Shown: piece by piece, positions 1-12,857 of the stretch
How positions within the stretch are numbered: the stretch's first letter is position 1
Layout of the letters: every line of letters starts with the position of its first letter
Source of the DNA: Leptoclinus maculatus
Taxonomy: Eukaryota; Chordata; Actinopteri; Perciformes; Stichaeidae
Length of the DNA: 64,000 bases
Assembly: GCA_032191485.1 (NCBI GenBank)
Contig: JAVDOI010000007.1
Span: forward strand, 5,776,042 to 5,840,041
Direction: 5' to 3'
Made by a program: the position numbers and the translations under genes
The notes under the pieces: model-generated
Database searches by the model: none
What the model saw: the letters and a program-made list of their open reading frames with translations, nothing else
What the model was told of the DNA's origin: nothing

Positions 1-269
1 TACCAGAATTAAATGAGTATTGTTTTTGGAAAAAGATGCCGCTATATTATGCTTGTGTGTGATTCTCTTTTAACAATTTCAAAAGGAAACTTTATTGACG
101 TTTAAAAGGTGTTTTATGTGTGTGATTTGGGCGGACGGACCCTTTAAGAGTTTATTCATAAGTTAATGAGTAACGAGTTCGTCATTACTACCACGGGAGT
201 AGCTCGTTGGCGCTGTACAGTCTTAAGAAAATAAATACAAATCTTGGTGATTTCTCCACAGGTGGTCAG
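1..269 (+). other. Intron 1 of the HERC-like gene (3' part)
   Basis: This stretch lies upstream of the first visible HERC exon. It ends in a pyrimidine-containing acceptor, with AG at 268-269. No coding exon, promoter motif or repeat boundary is visible. The paralogue at 13080 has a separate first exon, so the corresponding first exon of this gene should lie left of the window. Confidence 0.6.
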
Positions 270-2000
270 GTGTATACATGGGGCCGAGACTCCAGGGGCC
301 AGTTGGGTCAGGGGAGGAGCGAGCCCGGCGCCGGCTCCCCCCAACACATCCGATCTCTGTCAGCACTCCCCCTGGTCCAGGTGGCTGCAGGGGGAGAGCA
401 GAGCTTCGCCCTTTCGGTCTCCGGAGGTGTGTTCGGCTGGGGCGGAAACGACCGCGGGCAGCTCGGGCTGGGAGACACAAAAGGTACTAAGCAACAAGTT
501 AGATTTCTATGTGCTTCACTTGAATTTGAATTCACCTCGTCTCTTTTTTACATTCCTTTAAAGATGGATTTCACAAGCGATAACAATCTTATCTACGCTA
601 TTTCCACGACATGCAAACTTGAATGTTAATTTCTGTTCTGTAGACAGACATGCGCCAACTCCTGTTCATTGTCTGAACATGAAGACAACTATTCACATTT
701 CCTGCGGAAAGGACCACACTGCCATTCTGACAAAGGTTGGACTTCTACTCTTTCCCCACTCGTTCCTTAGTTACTTCTCACAATTTGAAATGTGTCGTAT
801 TGTAAGATGTTGTATCCATAGACTGTATGTAAGAAGTGAACGTAGTCAGTGTGACGTCACCCATTGGTTTGTTGACTGTCGATTTGAAGCATTTTGACTG
901 TCGCCATCTTGGCTTTTTGCGACCAAAATTGACACGAGAGGGTGGAGCTAAGTACAATACAACGCTGAACAAAAACATTTTTAGGCGACCGAATGAACTG
1001 AAAACACACTGTAAAGGGTTAAAGTTCTAAACACGGACAACTACCAGACCGGACAGTAGCGACTGGTAGCGACCTGTCAATCGAAAGGTAGCCCCGCCCT
1101 AAAGCATTCTCTTTTCTTTATGGTCTGTTTGACTCTAAATGAACCATAATTTACTAAATGAACATCATGCTGTATTGAAGAAGACTTGAAACTAGAGATT
1201 GAGACATAAACTCATGTTTACAATGTTTACTGAGGTAATAAATCAAGTGAGAAGTAGAGTCATTTTCTCATAGACTTCTATACAACCAGAGGAGTCGCCC
1301 CCTGATGGCAATTAGAAAGAATGCAAGTTTAAGGCACTTCTGCATTGCACTCCTCCGCCTGGTTGTAACCACTAACTGCACACATTTTATTGCTGGAAAA
1401 ATAATGCTTTTTCCCTGGGCAACAGACATAAGTACAATAATTCTAATTTAACTCTCCACATAACACCCATATACAAATGGAATGATGGAATAGGTTTTAA
1501 ATGTTTCTGTGAACTCAAGGATCCATTATTTTAAAGCCCCTTGTGGTGAAAATATTAGTGTGTAATGTAAAATACCAAATTTTTGCAACAATGTAGGAAG
1601 TCAGCTGGTCTCAACTCTTTTCAGCGCTCCAAAAAATCGCTTTTAGCCAGTTCCCAGTGCAATTTATTGACATAACTACGTCATCAGCGCTTGAGCAAGA
1701 CTTTAACGGCGACAATGTAGCCGGCCACCTTTTAGCTGTTTTTTTGCTTTTGACGCTGTAACACAGCAGTAGATTGTTAAACCTTCCTTTTCCCCCATTA
1801 TAGATATCTGATCAGAAGATGTAGTTTTGTGTCCACAAGTCTTGACATCAATTTTACATATATAATATTTACGGTACATTGACATGCGCACACGTAACAT
1901 TAACAGATTCTTTGGCTAATCGGGGGGCCTGCCAACATATTGTAAGCATTTAACTTGATATGGCGAAAGTGTTCGCAAACAGACGCTTATTTTCACATAC

Positions 2001-2034
<34 letters not shown>

Positions 2035-5000
2035 CAATATCCATATAGAGGTTTTTCCCTAAAAACAATAGCCTGCTTCAGCCAAAAACAATGCTAATGA
2101 GAGCACTGAACCAACACAGTAACTTTACAGGCCGTAAAACCCTCCAAAAAATGAGTCGGAAGACATTAAAACGCTCCACAGAGCTGAGAGGAAATGCAGA
2201 CTTGTATTTTCATGGATCCATTACAGCTTAAATTTAAAATATTATAGATTTTTCTCTGGGTTTTATAGAGAAAAAATAAAAAAAGATTACATTTAGTAAT
2301 AGATTGCTTTTTTACGCGAATACGCGCCAAACGCGCCGCGCCATCGCAAATTCGCGTCACTCCAGTCTCATCGCGTCTGTGCATAGACTTTGTATGTTCG
2401 TTAGATTTCCACAGACATAACCATGGTTTTGTCTGGTTCCTCAGAATGGTGCAGTGTTCACATTTGGCTCTGGTCAATATGGACAGCTCGGGCACAACTC
2501 ATTCAGCGATGAACTACGACCTCGGCTTGTTGCAGAGCTCTGGGGGGCAAAGGTCACAGAGATTGCTTGTGGACGGTACAGCAAATCACCTTTTATATTG
2601 CAATTATTCACTTTGTCAAAGATTACAAGAGCTGCTTTAAGCTGCTCCAATGAAAACTATACTTAAAAATGTAGCCAATCAAAGTATATTCACACCTGTG
2701 ACGACGTTAAAATGTTGTTCGTAATATATAACACCTACTTAGGCATCACACATTAGCGTTGACGGACTCAAAGAGGGTCTACTCCTTCGGCTGTGGAGCG
2801 CAGGGGCAGCTGGGACACGGAGAGGAGAGTCATCAGTCCGTGCCGCTACCGGTTCAACTGCCACAGGGTGACTACATTTCTAAAATAACTGAATAAAATA
2901 ATGTGAATGCAAGGAGAATGGTGTCACGGAGGGGATTACACTTTCATTCTGTTTTTATTCCAGACACGGATGATGCTCGAATTAGAAACATCTTCGCAGG
3001 AGGAAACTGTTCGTTTGCAACGTGCGCGTCTATTGAGGTACCTACTTAAATACATACAGCACAGACCGTGATGTTTGGCGTCATAATGATGTGAAACATC
3101 AACTCAACCCTATTTATTTAGCAGGACGTTGGTGAGGAGAAAAACGCCGACGGCGCCAACAACAAAACACAGCATCGTCTCGATGACATGATTGACAAAT
3201 GGACCTCCGAATGTGATTCAAAGCAATGGAAAAAGATCAAACGGTAAGTAAATTGCATTGGCGATATATTTTCAATATGTTTCTACTTTGTCGAGCGGTC
3301 GGATGTTTTATGATTCATTTAAGTCACGACTTAAATTAATCATTTGGTTCCAAAGCTTTTAACACAGTTTTCTTAGTGCAACGAACTGAAAATGTTAAAT
3401 CTTCACAGGGAAATCTGCAGAGCGTTCTCCTCTGTCTCCTGTCTGAATACAAGCTTCCTTGAGCAAAGGTGAACACAGTATCGCTTTGCATGAACACTTC
3501 TTCACACGTGATAAATGTCAATGACGTTGGTGACCTCTTGTTTGCGCCATCATCAGCTCGAACTTTCAGTTCGTCCAATATTGGTTTATGACCGAACACC
3601 GAGTAGCTGTTCTGAATGTGAGCTTATCTTTTTCTTTTTTTTTTTCTTTATGTTTTTAGCAAAGACAAACATTTCCAGACTTCACCAAGGTACTCGGGCT
3701 TGAACTTGTCAGTCGCACGACTCGCTTTCGAGAAACTGGTGAAGAAGGACAATGTTTTTGCCGAGGTATGTACCTACAATGTGTGTAATGTGCACTAAGG
3801 GTTTCAAAGTTAGTTAGTAATTACTCTCAAAACACGTTCATAATATGTCTGCTAACTTGTCTGAGAAAAAAATTTACCAAATCAGGTCGAGGCTGCTGTC
3901 CTGCTCTTGCTTCCTTCCCTTGAGAAGAAGCCATTGGGGGTGGAGGGGTTGAGGATCTACCTGCTTCTCAATGAGCTCCTGCATGTGATCCAGAGCCACG
4001 AACAGCGTCGAACGAGCACAACTCTCACTGAGGCGGTCGCTGGTGCCGTCCGAAACTTGTCAGCTGACAGTCTCCAGGTCATAGGTACTGTTGCCACCGC
4101 ACGTGTCACATCAGCAAAATTATGTTCATGATAACACATTAAAGTTAAAATCCTTGAGTTTCTATTAAATTTGTTTGGCATCAGCCATTCCCGTGCTGGA
4201 TTCAGACCACCCACTCGAGCATGAGGGACTAGCAGGAAACAATGCATTCATGTAATCATGCACAATGTTATCTCACTGATAACAGCCTCACACTCTCTCT
4301 GCTGGTCATCGCGGGTGACTCCCCTGGTTGCAAAAAGAAGTCTATGGAAGTGTATGAGACAATGACCCAATCCCAATCTCCACGCTCACAGACTCACAGA
4401 CTTTGAGGCTCGCTCCCATAACGTCCGTGAGGGTTTAGAGCTGTCCCACTGTCAAATCTTTGAGTGTTTGAGGGCTCTCTGACAGACATTTTGAGCCCTT
4501 TATGAACCCTTTCCGTAAGTATGCAGACTTTGCCCAAGGGAATTACCCACAATTCATTGCAATGTGACGTTAAACACGGGGTTACCAGTGGAAGCATGGA
4601 GATGTAAAAAAGGTAAACAAAGAGGACGGCACGTGTGTGTTCAGCCCAGTGGCGGCTGGTGGAAATTTTTCTTGGTAGGGCTGTGCCACATCCAATCAAT
4701 TTCAGCAAACATCTCAGAATGATTTAATGCAAAAAAATTAATTTAATTAATAATTAAAAAATGTAATTATTAATTAAAAAGCTAAATAAGTTATTAGCAT
4801 GACATCATCCAGCTAGTCAAACCTGTCTGGTGTACAGCTACTAGAGAAGCTTCATGTACTGCTTCTCTTTCCTGCTAGTCTGCTGTCTGATTGTGAGGTC
4901 AGGCTGATCTGGGATCAGCTCTTTCAGCTGTAGTTTCTCCTCTCAGTTCTCCTCTCAAACGGGTCTTGGAGGAGCAGTGCTCGTGCTGGCGCTCGCCTGT

Positions 5001-8000
5001 AGAGACTAGTCCCGACGAGAACGCGCAGCTTGGGGCAGAACGAAATCTGCCCCAAGCTGAATCTATTTGAGGACGCTGATTGGCTAAATTGTATGTCACT
5101 CATTTATATCTTTAGTCAGCATTAAAGCATCATTGGCTAAACTGCTTCGTAGACCCGCCTCTTTGGGGCAGTTTCTCCAGTGCCCCAGCCAGCTGAGACG
5201 TGCACACGCGGAGAGGAAGAGCAGACAGGCAGAGAGGACGTGCAGGAAAAGCATATATTTACCGCAGATATCATATTTTACACATATTACTGGGTGATTC
5301 CATGTTTCAAAAACACAAATATTGTCAATTTGTATAGTTTGTTATTATTATTATTATTTATTTAATTTTGTATTATTTGTAGCACAAGGGGGGGGGGGGG
5401 CGGCGCCCTAGCGCCCTCTATGGACCAGCCGCCACTGGTTCAGCCTTTACTCAGAAACATTAAGGATTAAAGATGGAACATATAAACACATGAAATCAGA
5501 GGATATTTATTAATTTAGTCATTGAAGCAGTTTTGACAAAACGAGTAAATAGATTATTTGAAATGACTCATCTTAAATGACTCATCTTGTGAGGAAAGAG
5601 CCTGGAAGACGTTCAAATTAGGAAATAAAAAGTTAAAACAAATTCCCACAATTGCACATAATATTTTTTTTATGTTGTCATGTTAACGTGATATGTTGCA
5701 GCGAAATGCTGTCCCATTGGCATTTACACCATTTCCTGCCCTCACAGTCTCTCACACTCAACCATTTACCAGGTGACCCCAGTAAGTCCCTGAGGGTTTA
5801 GGGTTTGAGACTTTAGGGGGGACATTGGGATTGGGCCAATGACTCTACTTCTCACTTGAATTATTCCCTCAGTGAACATTGTAAACATGAGTTTATGGTC
5901 TCAATCTCTTCAAGTCTTCTTCAATACAGCATGATGTTCATTTAGTAAATTATGGTCTATTTAGAGTCAAATAGACCATAAATCAGGGTACGCTTAAGAG
6001 CGGGCTTACTGTGATTGACAGGTCGCTACCACAGATTTGTCCGTGTTTTGGTCTTACAACTTTAACTCTTTCACAGTGTGTTTTCAGTTCATAAAAGTTC
6101 ATTTTAACATTTGTGGTCGCCTAAAAATGTCTTGTTCAGTGTTTGGTTGTACTTCGCTCCACCCTCTAGTGTCACTTCAGGTTGTAAAAAGCCAAGATTG
6201 CGACGGCCAAAAAGTCTACCATAACTTCTAATCTAATATAAAAGACTAGCGTACGTTCAGTTTGTTTTACTGATGAGAGGAAAAAAAGAAAGCCTGTTAA
6301 TTCCACCTCAATACATATATTTTGTCTCATTTATGAAATAGTTGATGCGTATATGTTTTCAATAACACATGCATGAAACAAAGTTGTGATTTATCAAACA
6401 TATATCTCTTTGAAATGGCTGGTTTACCGATTCAAGATAATACAAGGTGATGTAGAAATGGCAGTAAAAATGGTTAACGTTGCTTTAACACTGGTTTAAG
6501 ATAAAGCTTTGACATCTGCTCAGCTGTTAAATGCTCACTGACGTTAATGTCTGCAAATCTCCATGTTGTCTTCCTCAGGGGACTGGTGGTCCTCACTGCC
6601 ACCCTCCACCATGGTTGAACATGTTAATGTGTGGAAGCAGGCCCTCTCAGTGATCCTGTCCTCTGAGTCTGTTCCTCGCAACTCTGGAGTCAGAAACCTG
6701 CTGCTAGTCCTCCAGTATATGTACAACGTTAGTATCACTTATTGGCCATCTTTTCTATGAACGTCACAGCATAATCCTATACACTTTTTAATTTGATGAA
6801 CGTTTCCCCTAATAAACACTTGTTTAAAAGGTCAACAGCAGGATTGCAGAACCTCATAGGATGCCAGAAACCGACTTCTGTTTGTTGATTGACATAAATG
6901 TTCTCATTGAGGATCTGCAGCATTGGATTTTACGGTCACAACTCAAGGTAAAAAGAACACATGATTAAATAGTTTGTGAGGTAAAGCCATGATGCTGTCC
7001 CTTCTTCTGTCTCCCTTTGTTTCTTGTCACTTTTCAGACATTCAGAAAAAAAAACATATTTTTACACACATCTCTGATCTTGCCCCCCCCCCCCCCCCCC
7101 CTTTCCAGTATATGGATGCTGAGCCGCTTATCCTGTGTAGCTTTCCAATTCTGATGGATCTGGGGTCAAAGAAATTTGTTTTTGACCTGAATGCTATGTA
7201 CACCAAGGTAACTAAAACCTTAAACATGCCTAATGAGAACTAGCTTTTACACGCAATACCGTGTCAAGAAATCTGTTTGTGTCATTGCAGTATGATAAAA
7301 TACATGTTCTCTGTGTGAGAAACACCGAAGTTAGCTGACAGTCACACAACAAAAATGGTATAATAATGAAATCTTGAACTGTATTCCAGGTGAAAGAAAT
7401 GAATTACATGAACTGGGAAACGTTTTGGGCATGGCAATGGGTTCAGCCACTGCCTCAAGACCCACTCTTTGAACTACACCTGAAGCGAGCATCGGTTTTG
7501 GAAGACACCTTTGAACAACTTGCTGCTGTTGCTGCTCATCCTGATGAATACAAGTTACCACTTGCGGTAAACATGTAGTTTTGATCTGATAGCCACAGGT
7601 CCCACTTCAAATCTTGCATTGTTGTATAGGTACTCTTGTATAAGCTACTGTACCAAGAGGAAAACTTAGTTTGTGCCATTTTGTCCTCCAGGTTTATTTT
7701 GATGAAAACTTCACAAACGAAGACGATATTAATCTCTACAGAAAAGACTTTTTTCACGAAGTGTTTCACGAGATGATGTCAGCTGAATCTGGGATGTTCA
7801 TGTTCAACGACTCCAAAACACTGGCATGGTTCCCCTCCACGGTAAGACTTTACATCTTCATACAGGAAAATAAATATTCAATTCAGATCTTAAATTATTA
7901 TCATCCTATTTTGTTTCTAGTTTTCTGATATAAGTTTTGTCTTCCATCAACACCAGGAAACAGAGGAGGACCAGAGATACTTCCAGTTTGGGGTTCTGTG

Positions 8001-11000
8001 CGGATTGGCTTTGTACAACCAGTACATCATACACTTACCATTCCCGATGGCTCTGTTCAAAAAGCTGCTGGGTGTAAAGCCCTCACTGGGGGACATGATC
8101 GAATTCAGCCCATGCGTTGGAGAGTAAGAGGAAATTAATATATATTTTAATCACAAATGTTTGGTTACAGTTGCTGACGTCTGGTCAAAACATACTGAAA
8201 ACCCTTTTTTGATATATTATGTATTATCTCTTTTATTTTGCTTCTAGGAGTCTGCTGAACATCCTGGAAGTCTACGAAGATGATCTCATAAAAAACCTCT
8301 ACATGGATTTTCTAGTATGTGTTTTACAGAGAGTCAATAACATAAGTCCTTCCTCCTCTTTCTGAAATCTATAATTTCTCAAAGCAGTAACATCACTATC
8401 TTCTTCTTTCTGATAACTGATCAACAGATCAACTGGGATGGCACAGAGGTGGACCTTGATCCTAAAAATCCAGAGAAGCCCCTGACGGGGGGAAATAAGT
8501 AAGGACCATGCATTTTTGTGACTTTCTTGTGTGCTTTGTTATTTGACACTAATTGAAGGAAAACACTCAATCAGCATTAATAGATGAGTACACATCAAAG
8601 GTTTCTGACAGAGGCTGTTTTTAACAGGCCAGACAGTTTGTTACACAGAACCATCTGATAAACAGTTAATGGAAACTGTTTGGAAAAGGGCAGGCACTTT
8701 CAAAAAGCAGTAGCAGGTGATTTAATGAACCATCTGTATTACCGTCTATCATTGGCCAGCTTCAACCAATCAGCAGACTATCAGCCGAACCAGTTGGTAA
8801 AACAAACTCTTGCCGAAGCCACTCGGGAGAAGAGCAAAAACATCTTTCCCACCTAGAAAAGCCTTCAATGTCGTTCGCTGGTCTTCTTTCAATGAAAAAA
8901 TACTTTCCAGTTCTGATATAACTGATCCTGTTAAGAGATTTCTCTGAAATCATCTTTCTGCTGCGGACCGGAAAAAAATCATGCTTTAATTTCATTCCAT
9001 CTGATTCGATTTTTGTAACTCTATAATCGGCACTTATTAAAAATGAAATTGAAACTCAGTCTTATTATAATTATTGAGGTGAAGGAAGTAATGCAGATAT
9101 CCTCAAAACAATTCTTTAGGGCAACCAAACTATTATCAGTAGAGTTGACATGAGGGTATAACTGTGTATCATCTGCATAGAAATGAAAAGATTTATAATA
9201 TCTACTAATTATGTGAACAAGAAGAGGCATGTTAAAGAGAAAATAATGAGGCCCAGAATCAAGCCTTGAGGTATACCACAAGTAAGTTTTGTGGACGAGG
9301 AAATTAAGCTACCATAGTTCCACAGGAAAATACAGAGAGATAGGATTTATATCACTCACTCGCTGCTCCGACCTTTTGTTGAAATTAAACTTTAATCTGA
9401 TAAACAGGAAGGAGTTTGTGGATGCCTACGTGACTCATGCCTTCAACACATCAGTGGAGGGCGTGTTTCAGGAGTTCAAGCGAGGCTTCTTCCAGGTGTG
9501 TGACCAGGATTTGGTGAAGCTGTTCCGACCAAAGGAGCTGCAGGAAGTGCTGGTGGGCAAAGACTTCAATGATTGGGCAAAGCTGAAACAGGTACAGTCT
9601 AAAACAAGAGCTCTTTGCATTCTAGTTTTCTCTGCAACTGATTTATTGCATCCTCATCCCTGCATCGCGCTTGATTTGAATACTAAAAATGGTCTTGAAC
9701 AGAAGTGATTGTAACAAGTCTGTTTCACTGTAATTAGAACACAGGTTATAAGGGGGTGTACAATACCACACCACCACACCCCACCATACAGATGTTTTGG
9801 GAGGTTTTTGATGAACTAACTGAGGATCAGAAGAAAGCTTTCCTTTGTAAGTATTGTCCCTGATTTTGACATTTACAAACAATTACAATTTATTATTTTG
9901 ACTAGACTTGCTATATACGTGCTGAATAAAGAGAAAGCAAATAATCATCAGAATCTCATTATCAATAGTGTTTTATCAACCAGAACTATTTTAATCGAGA
10001 TGGTTCATAAATGTTTTCACATTTATTGTTCTGTCAGCCCGCTCTCACAAATTGGTGTATTAACGACACAACAATTTGTAAGTAATTTTGCATGGAAGAA
10101 CGCAGTTTTTGCTTTTTACGTGTCATTTGTATGCCACGTCTGTACTGAGTGCAATGTAAATGCATCCACGTTTTATGCTTTGTTCTGAACCAGTGCCAGG
10201 AGACCGGTGTTTGAGACAGGGGTCGTAAAGTGTTTGTTTTTAAAGTTGCGTTAGCGTCATTAGCAACATTTGCGACGTAAGTGACGTGTTCTCCTGTTTT
10301 CATATGTATTTTACTTAGTTTAGGTACTTATTTAAGCCCAACCATGATGTTTATCCTAAACCTAAGTAAATGGTTTTGTTGTGTTAACCTTAATGCGGCC
10401 GTTACCGTAGTTTTGTTGCCTAAACAACAACTGACAAATAGTCAATAACACAACACTTTAACTAAGCACCTTTTTCACTTTGAAGCCATTGATGCCTGTG
10501 TTTTATCTTGTATATATTTATTTAATGTCTTGTTTTAAATCGTCTTGTCTTAATGTTTTTTATACACTTTTTAACTGTTGCTGCTGTACTGACTGATGAG
10601 TCGCCAACTTAATTTCGTTGTATGTTTTTACAATGACAATAAACATCCTTATCCTTATCCTTAAACATAACTGCGTTTGTTTCATGGTGAGAAAAGCCTA
10701 ATGCGAAGCAATGACACCTGGGAATATAATTTTATACACCCATGAGATCGGGTTGATTCTGTAAACTCGGTATCTGGTAAGTCTTTTGTCGGAAAAAATG
10801 CCCTTCCGGAGTGGGTGATGTTTTACCAGCAACTTTGGTTGCCTGGAGTCAATCAAACAACTGTTCTCCTTAGCATAAGCAGCGACAACATTATGTCTAG
10901 CTCAAAAGTCTGACTTTGGGGAAGGGCAGTGCAAACTCTTAGGATGTCACAAAAATAAATGAAAAGGCAAGAAACTCACTGACTACCACTTTCCCCTCCA

Positions 11001-11222
11001 CTAGGGTTCGTGACTGGCTTTGAAAGGGTGCCCATTCTTGGCATGGAAACGATCAAGATGACAGTCAAAGTTAAAGGAGTTGAGGACCTCTCTTATGACA
11101 AGTACTACCCTGAGACACATACATGTTTCTCAACCCTGGAGCTGCCCTTATACTCAACCAAGGAGATCATGCAAAGCAAGCTTACTGAGGCCCTGAGCAA
11201 CAATAGAAGAATCTACAAGTGA
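270..11222 (+). CDS. Small HERC-family E3 ligase (RCC1 repeats + HECT), exons 2-21
   Basis: Exons by GT/AG junctions with consistent phase: 270-483, 644-735, 2445-2575, 2743-2867, 2964-3037, 3125-3243, 3409-3468, 3660-3765, 3886-4084, 6579-6727, 6831-6947, 7109-7207, 7390-7566, 7692-7841, 7957-8123, 8248-8314, 8428-8498, 9408-9591, 9792-9846, 11005-11222. They total 2574 nt, or 857 residues; with about 71 residues from an upstream first exon this is near the roughly 1,000 residues usual for HERC3-6. Exons 2-6 carry RCC1 repeats (VYTWGRDSRGQ, VFTFGSGQYGQLGHN, VYSFGCGAQGQLGHG). Exons 15-21 are the HECT domain. The catalytic cysteine is in THTCFSTLELP (codon 11124-11126), 31 residues before the C-terminus, as expected for HERC5-like proteins. 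HECT ligases pass ubiquitin, or ISG15 in HERC5, from that cysteine to substrates. The gene appears intact. Which HERC orthologue it is cannot be settled from motifs alone. Confidence 0.9.
816..1378 (-). mobile_element. THAP-like DNA transposon remnant, copy 1 (HERC intron 3)
   Basis: The sequence from about 890 to 1280 is the reverse complement of 5838-6240 in intron 10, with frequent mismatches. Landmarks shared in opposite orientation include the 'gacaggtcgctacc' region, the 'catgatgttcatttag' region and the 'aaactcatgtttac' region. Copy 2 carries a short frame beginning MSCSVFGCTSLH, which resembles the first Cys pair of a THAP zinc finger. In copy 1 those cysteines are gone, so this copy is decayed. 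The THAP/P-element assignment is tentative; the repeat relationship is plain in the sequence. Confidence 0.55.
1998..2035. repeat. TA/CATA-rich microsatellite
   Basis: An uninterrupted run of TA and CATA units in HERC intron 3. The matching intron of the second HERC copy (14079-14227) is only 149 bp and lacks it. Confidence 0.85.
4366..5836. mobile_element. TIR transposon with CCCAATCCCAAT ends (hAT-like)
   Basis: The left end reads CCCAATCCCAATCTCC and the right end is its inverse (GGACATTGGGATTGGG). Flanks ACAATGAC (4359-4366) and CCAATGAC (5836-5843) agree in 7 of 8 positions, which suggests an 8-bp target duplication as in hAT elements. No transposase is present, so it is non-autonomous. 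It interrupts the THAP-like repeat and is itself interrupted by the element at 4647-5437. Confidence 0.6.
4647..5437. mobile_element. Non-autonomous hAT element (CAGTGGCGGCTGG ends)
   Basis: The ends are CAGTGGCGGCTGGT and its inverse ACCAGCCGCCACTG. The exact 8-bp duplication GTTCAGCC flanks it at 4639-4646 and 5438-5445, which is diagnostic for hAT-type insertion. The 791-bp body has no transposase and includes a poly-G tract at 5389-5400. It is the innermost of three nested elements in HERC intron 10. The element at 35145-36390 has closely similar ends. Confidence 0.85.
9000..9290 (-). pseudogene. LINE reverse-transcriptase fragment (L2/CR1-like)
   Basis: The minus-strand translation (9281 to 9021) contains FHFYADDTQLY, the reverse-transcriptase catalytic box of CR1/L2/Rex-type LINEs, preceded by a GPHYFLFNMPL-like segment. 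It is a truncated remnant within HERC intron 18 and has no host function. Confidence 0.7.
10500..10668 (+). mobile_element. LINE 3' tail with (ATCCTT)n end
   Basis: This resembles the 3' end of an L2/CR1-type LINE: a T-rich stretch, a TTCGTTGTA segment, AATAAA and a short hexamer array CATCCTTATCCTTATCCTT at 10646-10665. It lies in HERC intron 20. The rest of the intron (9847-11004) shows no recognisable feature. Confidence 0.55.
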
Positions 11223-11760
11223 TGGAGGGTCTGTGCTGTGGCTCCTTGTGCTGAACAAGGAGCAGCCTTTGTAGCTAATGCTAATGTTACTGTGCAAACG
11301 TGAAGGGTTTTATATTCTTTATAATGAAGATGTGTGGTGGATGTACATCAAAAATGCATGATTCATAGTGAAAACATGGATATAGATAGTGTATATGTAT
11401 AAACTGTATCTGTTGCAGGGGAATCTTAAGTGATTTTCCAAGTGTCTCATCTCCTCAGGTAATATAGAGTGTGATAGAGTTTATTATTTTGGGGCCAAGT
11501 TGCATAAAAAGTAGCAAAGCATACTCCTCTCTAATAGAGACTAAAATGTAAGAAAATGTTTGCTACATGTAACTTTTTTTCTTGTTGGCGCAATAAAAAA
11601 TGTAACTGGTTTAATTCAACTGCAGCATCTCTTGCATAACTCCAGACCCCGAAACTTTGAGCACAACAGTCCACTTGTTGAGGGTGCAGACATTGATAAT
11701 AAACTACTGACTACACAGCGACTTGACATTCTTATTGCAGATAGCCAGCTGGGTTAATAT
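11223..11760 (+). other. Probable 3' UTR of the HERC gene with AATAAA motifs
   Basis: AATAAA hexamers occur at 11592-11597 and 11698-11703 downstream of the HERC stop codon. Which is used cannot be told from sequence. Nothing else is recognisable between here and the dispersed repeat at about 12060. Confidence 0.4.
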
Positions 11761-12059
11761 AAGTTGAAGTGAAATAATGCAACTCATATATGAGATACAC
11801 ACATATGTTAAGATATATATGAAATAAGAATTACCTTCTATATTTTATGGTGGGGCGTAAAAACACCATCTGCCCTTATACTGTTCAGTGGATTACTAAA
11901 CTTGGATACATAGCAATATTTGACAATTTCCATTTTTATAGGTATTATGTTATATTGCAAAGACGGATAGCATTCAGTGATGAACCCCTCTAATTTGAGC
12001 CAATAGAATTTCTTGAAGAGACTATTTCTTTACTATTTTTTCTTCCAGTTCACTTATTT

Positions 12060-12390
12060 TCAGCAATTAAACTGTATTCTGTTATACCACTTTATGTATT
12101 TGTTTTGTCTTTGTCCGTCCGTTCCATTCTCATGAACGCCATATCTCAGGAACATAATGAGCAAATTTCTTAAAATTTGGTAAAAACCTCCACCTGGACT
12201 CAAGGATGAACTGATGAGAATTTTGTGGTCAAAGGTCAAGGTCACTGTGACCTCACAAAACACAATGGCCATAACGAAGTATTCATATACTAATTATGAC
12301 AATTTGATGAAGTGATGACATTTTGAAAAGACATGAATGTAAACAGCACCTTTACTGGCATTCAACCGAGAGGCGGTAATGTTAGTTTAC
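12060..12390. repeat. Dispersed repeat of the 'TCAAGGTCACTGTGACCTCA' type
   Basis: The palindromic core AAGGTCACTGTGACCT sits inside a block with phrases such as 'gccatatctcaggaac' and 'ctcaaggatgaactgatgag'. These recur in many animal genomes as an interspersed repeat. No ends or target duplication could be placed, so the family is left unnamed. It separates the two HERC copies. Confidence 0.5.
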
Positions 12391-12857
12391 TCCCTGTTTT
12401 CTCCCTAACCTTTTTATTTTTTTATATACATTTGCAGATGAATGAAACTATTGATGTAGACTTGAGTGGAAAATACTAAAAAGTGTAATTTACCAAGCCA
12501 ATGTTAATTTTAACTGAGCATTGGGAATAATATTATTTATTTATTTAATATTGGCCATTGTAGTGTTGTGCAATGTTTTTTTTTGTCAGTATCTGACATT
12601 TGGTTGGATTTGGTTCTTTTGCAATTATTAATACCCACCCACAATTTTACAGCACTAAATGCCTCATAGAAGAAGGGAATGGACATAAGGAGCTTCAAAC
12701 AAGTTGTTAGTGTAGCCAAAGTAATGTTTAGTATTTTACCTTCATTAAACTAACCCTGAGTTGAGTATCAAGTATCCAGTATACCTATTCACTCTATTTA
12801 ATCACCAAACACAGTAAATACTGCTGCAGTCATGCACAAACAGCAGTTATCAACTCC

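Larger units (their letters stand above)
4290..6240 (+). mobile_element. THAP-like DNA transposon remnant, copy 2, interrupted by nested hAT-like elements
   Basis: The outer pieces (about 4290-4358 and 5838-6240) match the intron 3 copy in inverted orientation. They were contiguous before another transposon landed between them at 4366-5836. The coding-like stretch at 6127 starts MSCSVFGC and is followed by stops, so no functional transposase remains. It lies in the 2.5-kb intron 10 of the HERC gene and accounts for most of that intron's length. Confidence 0.55.
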
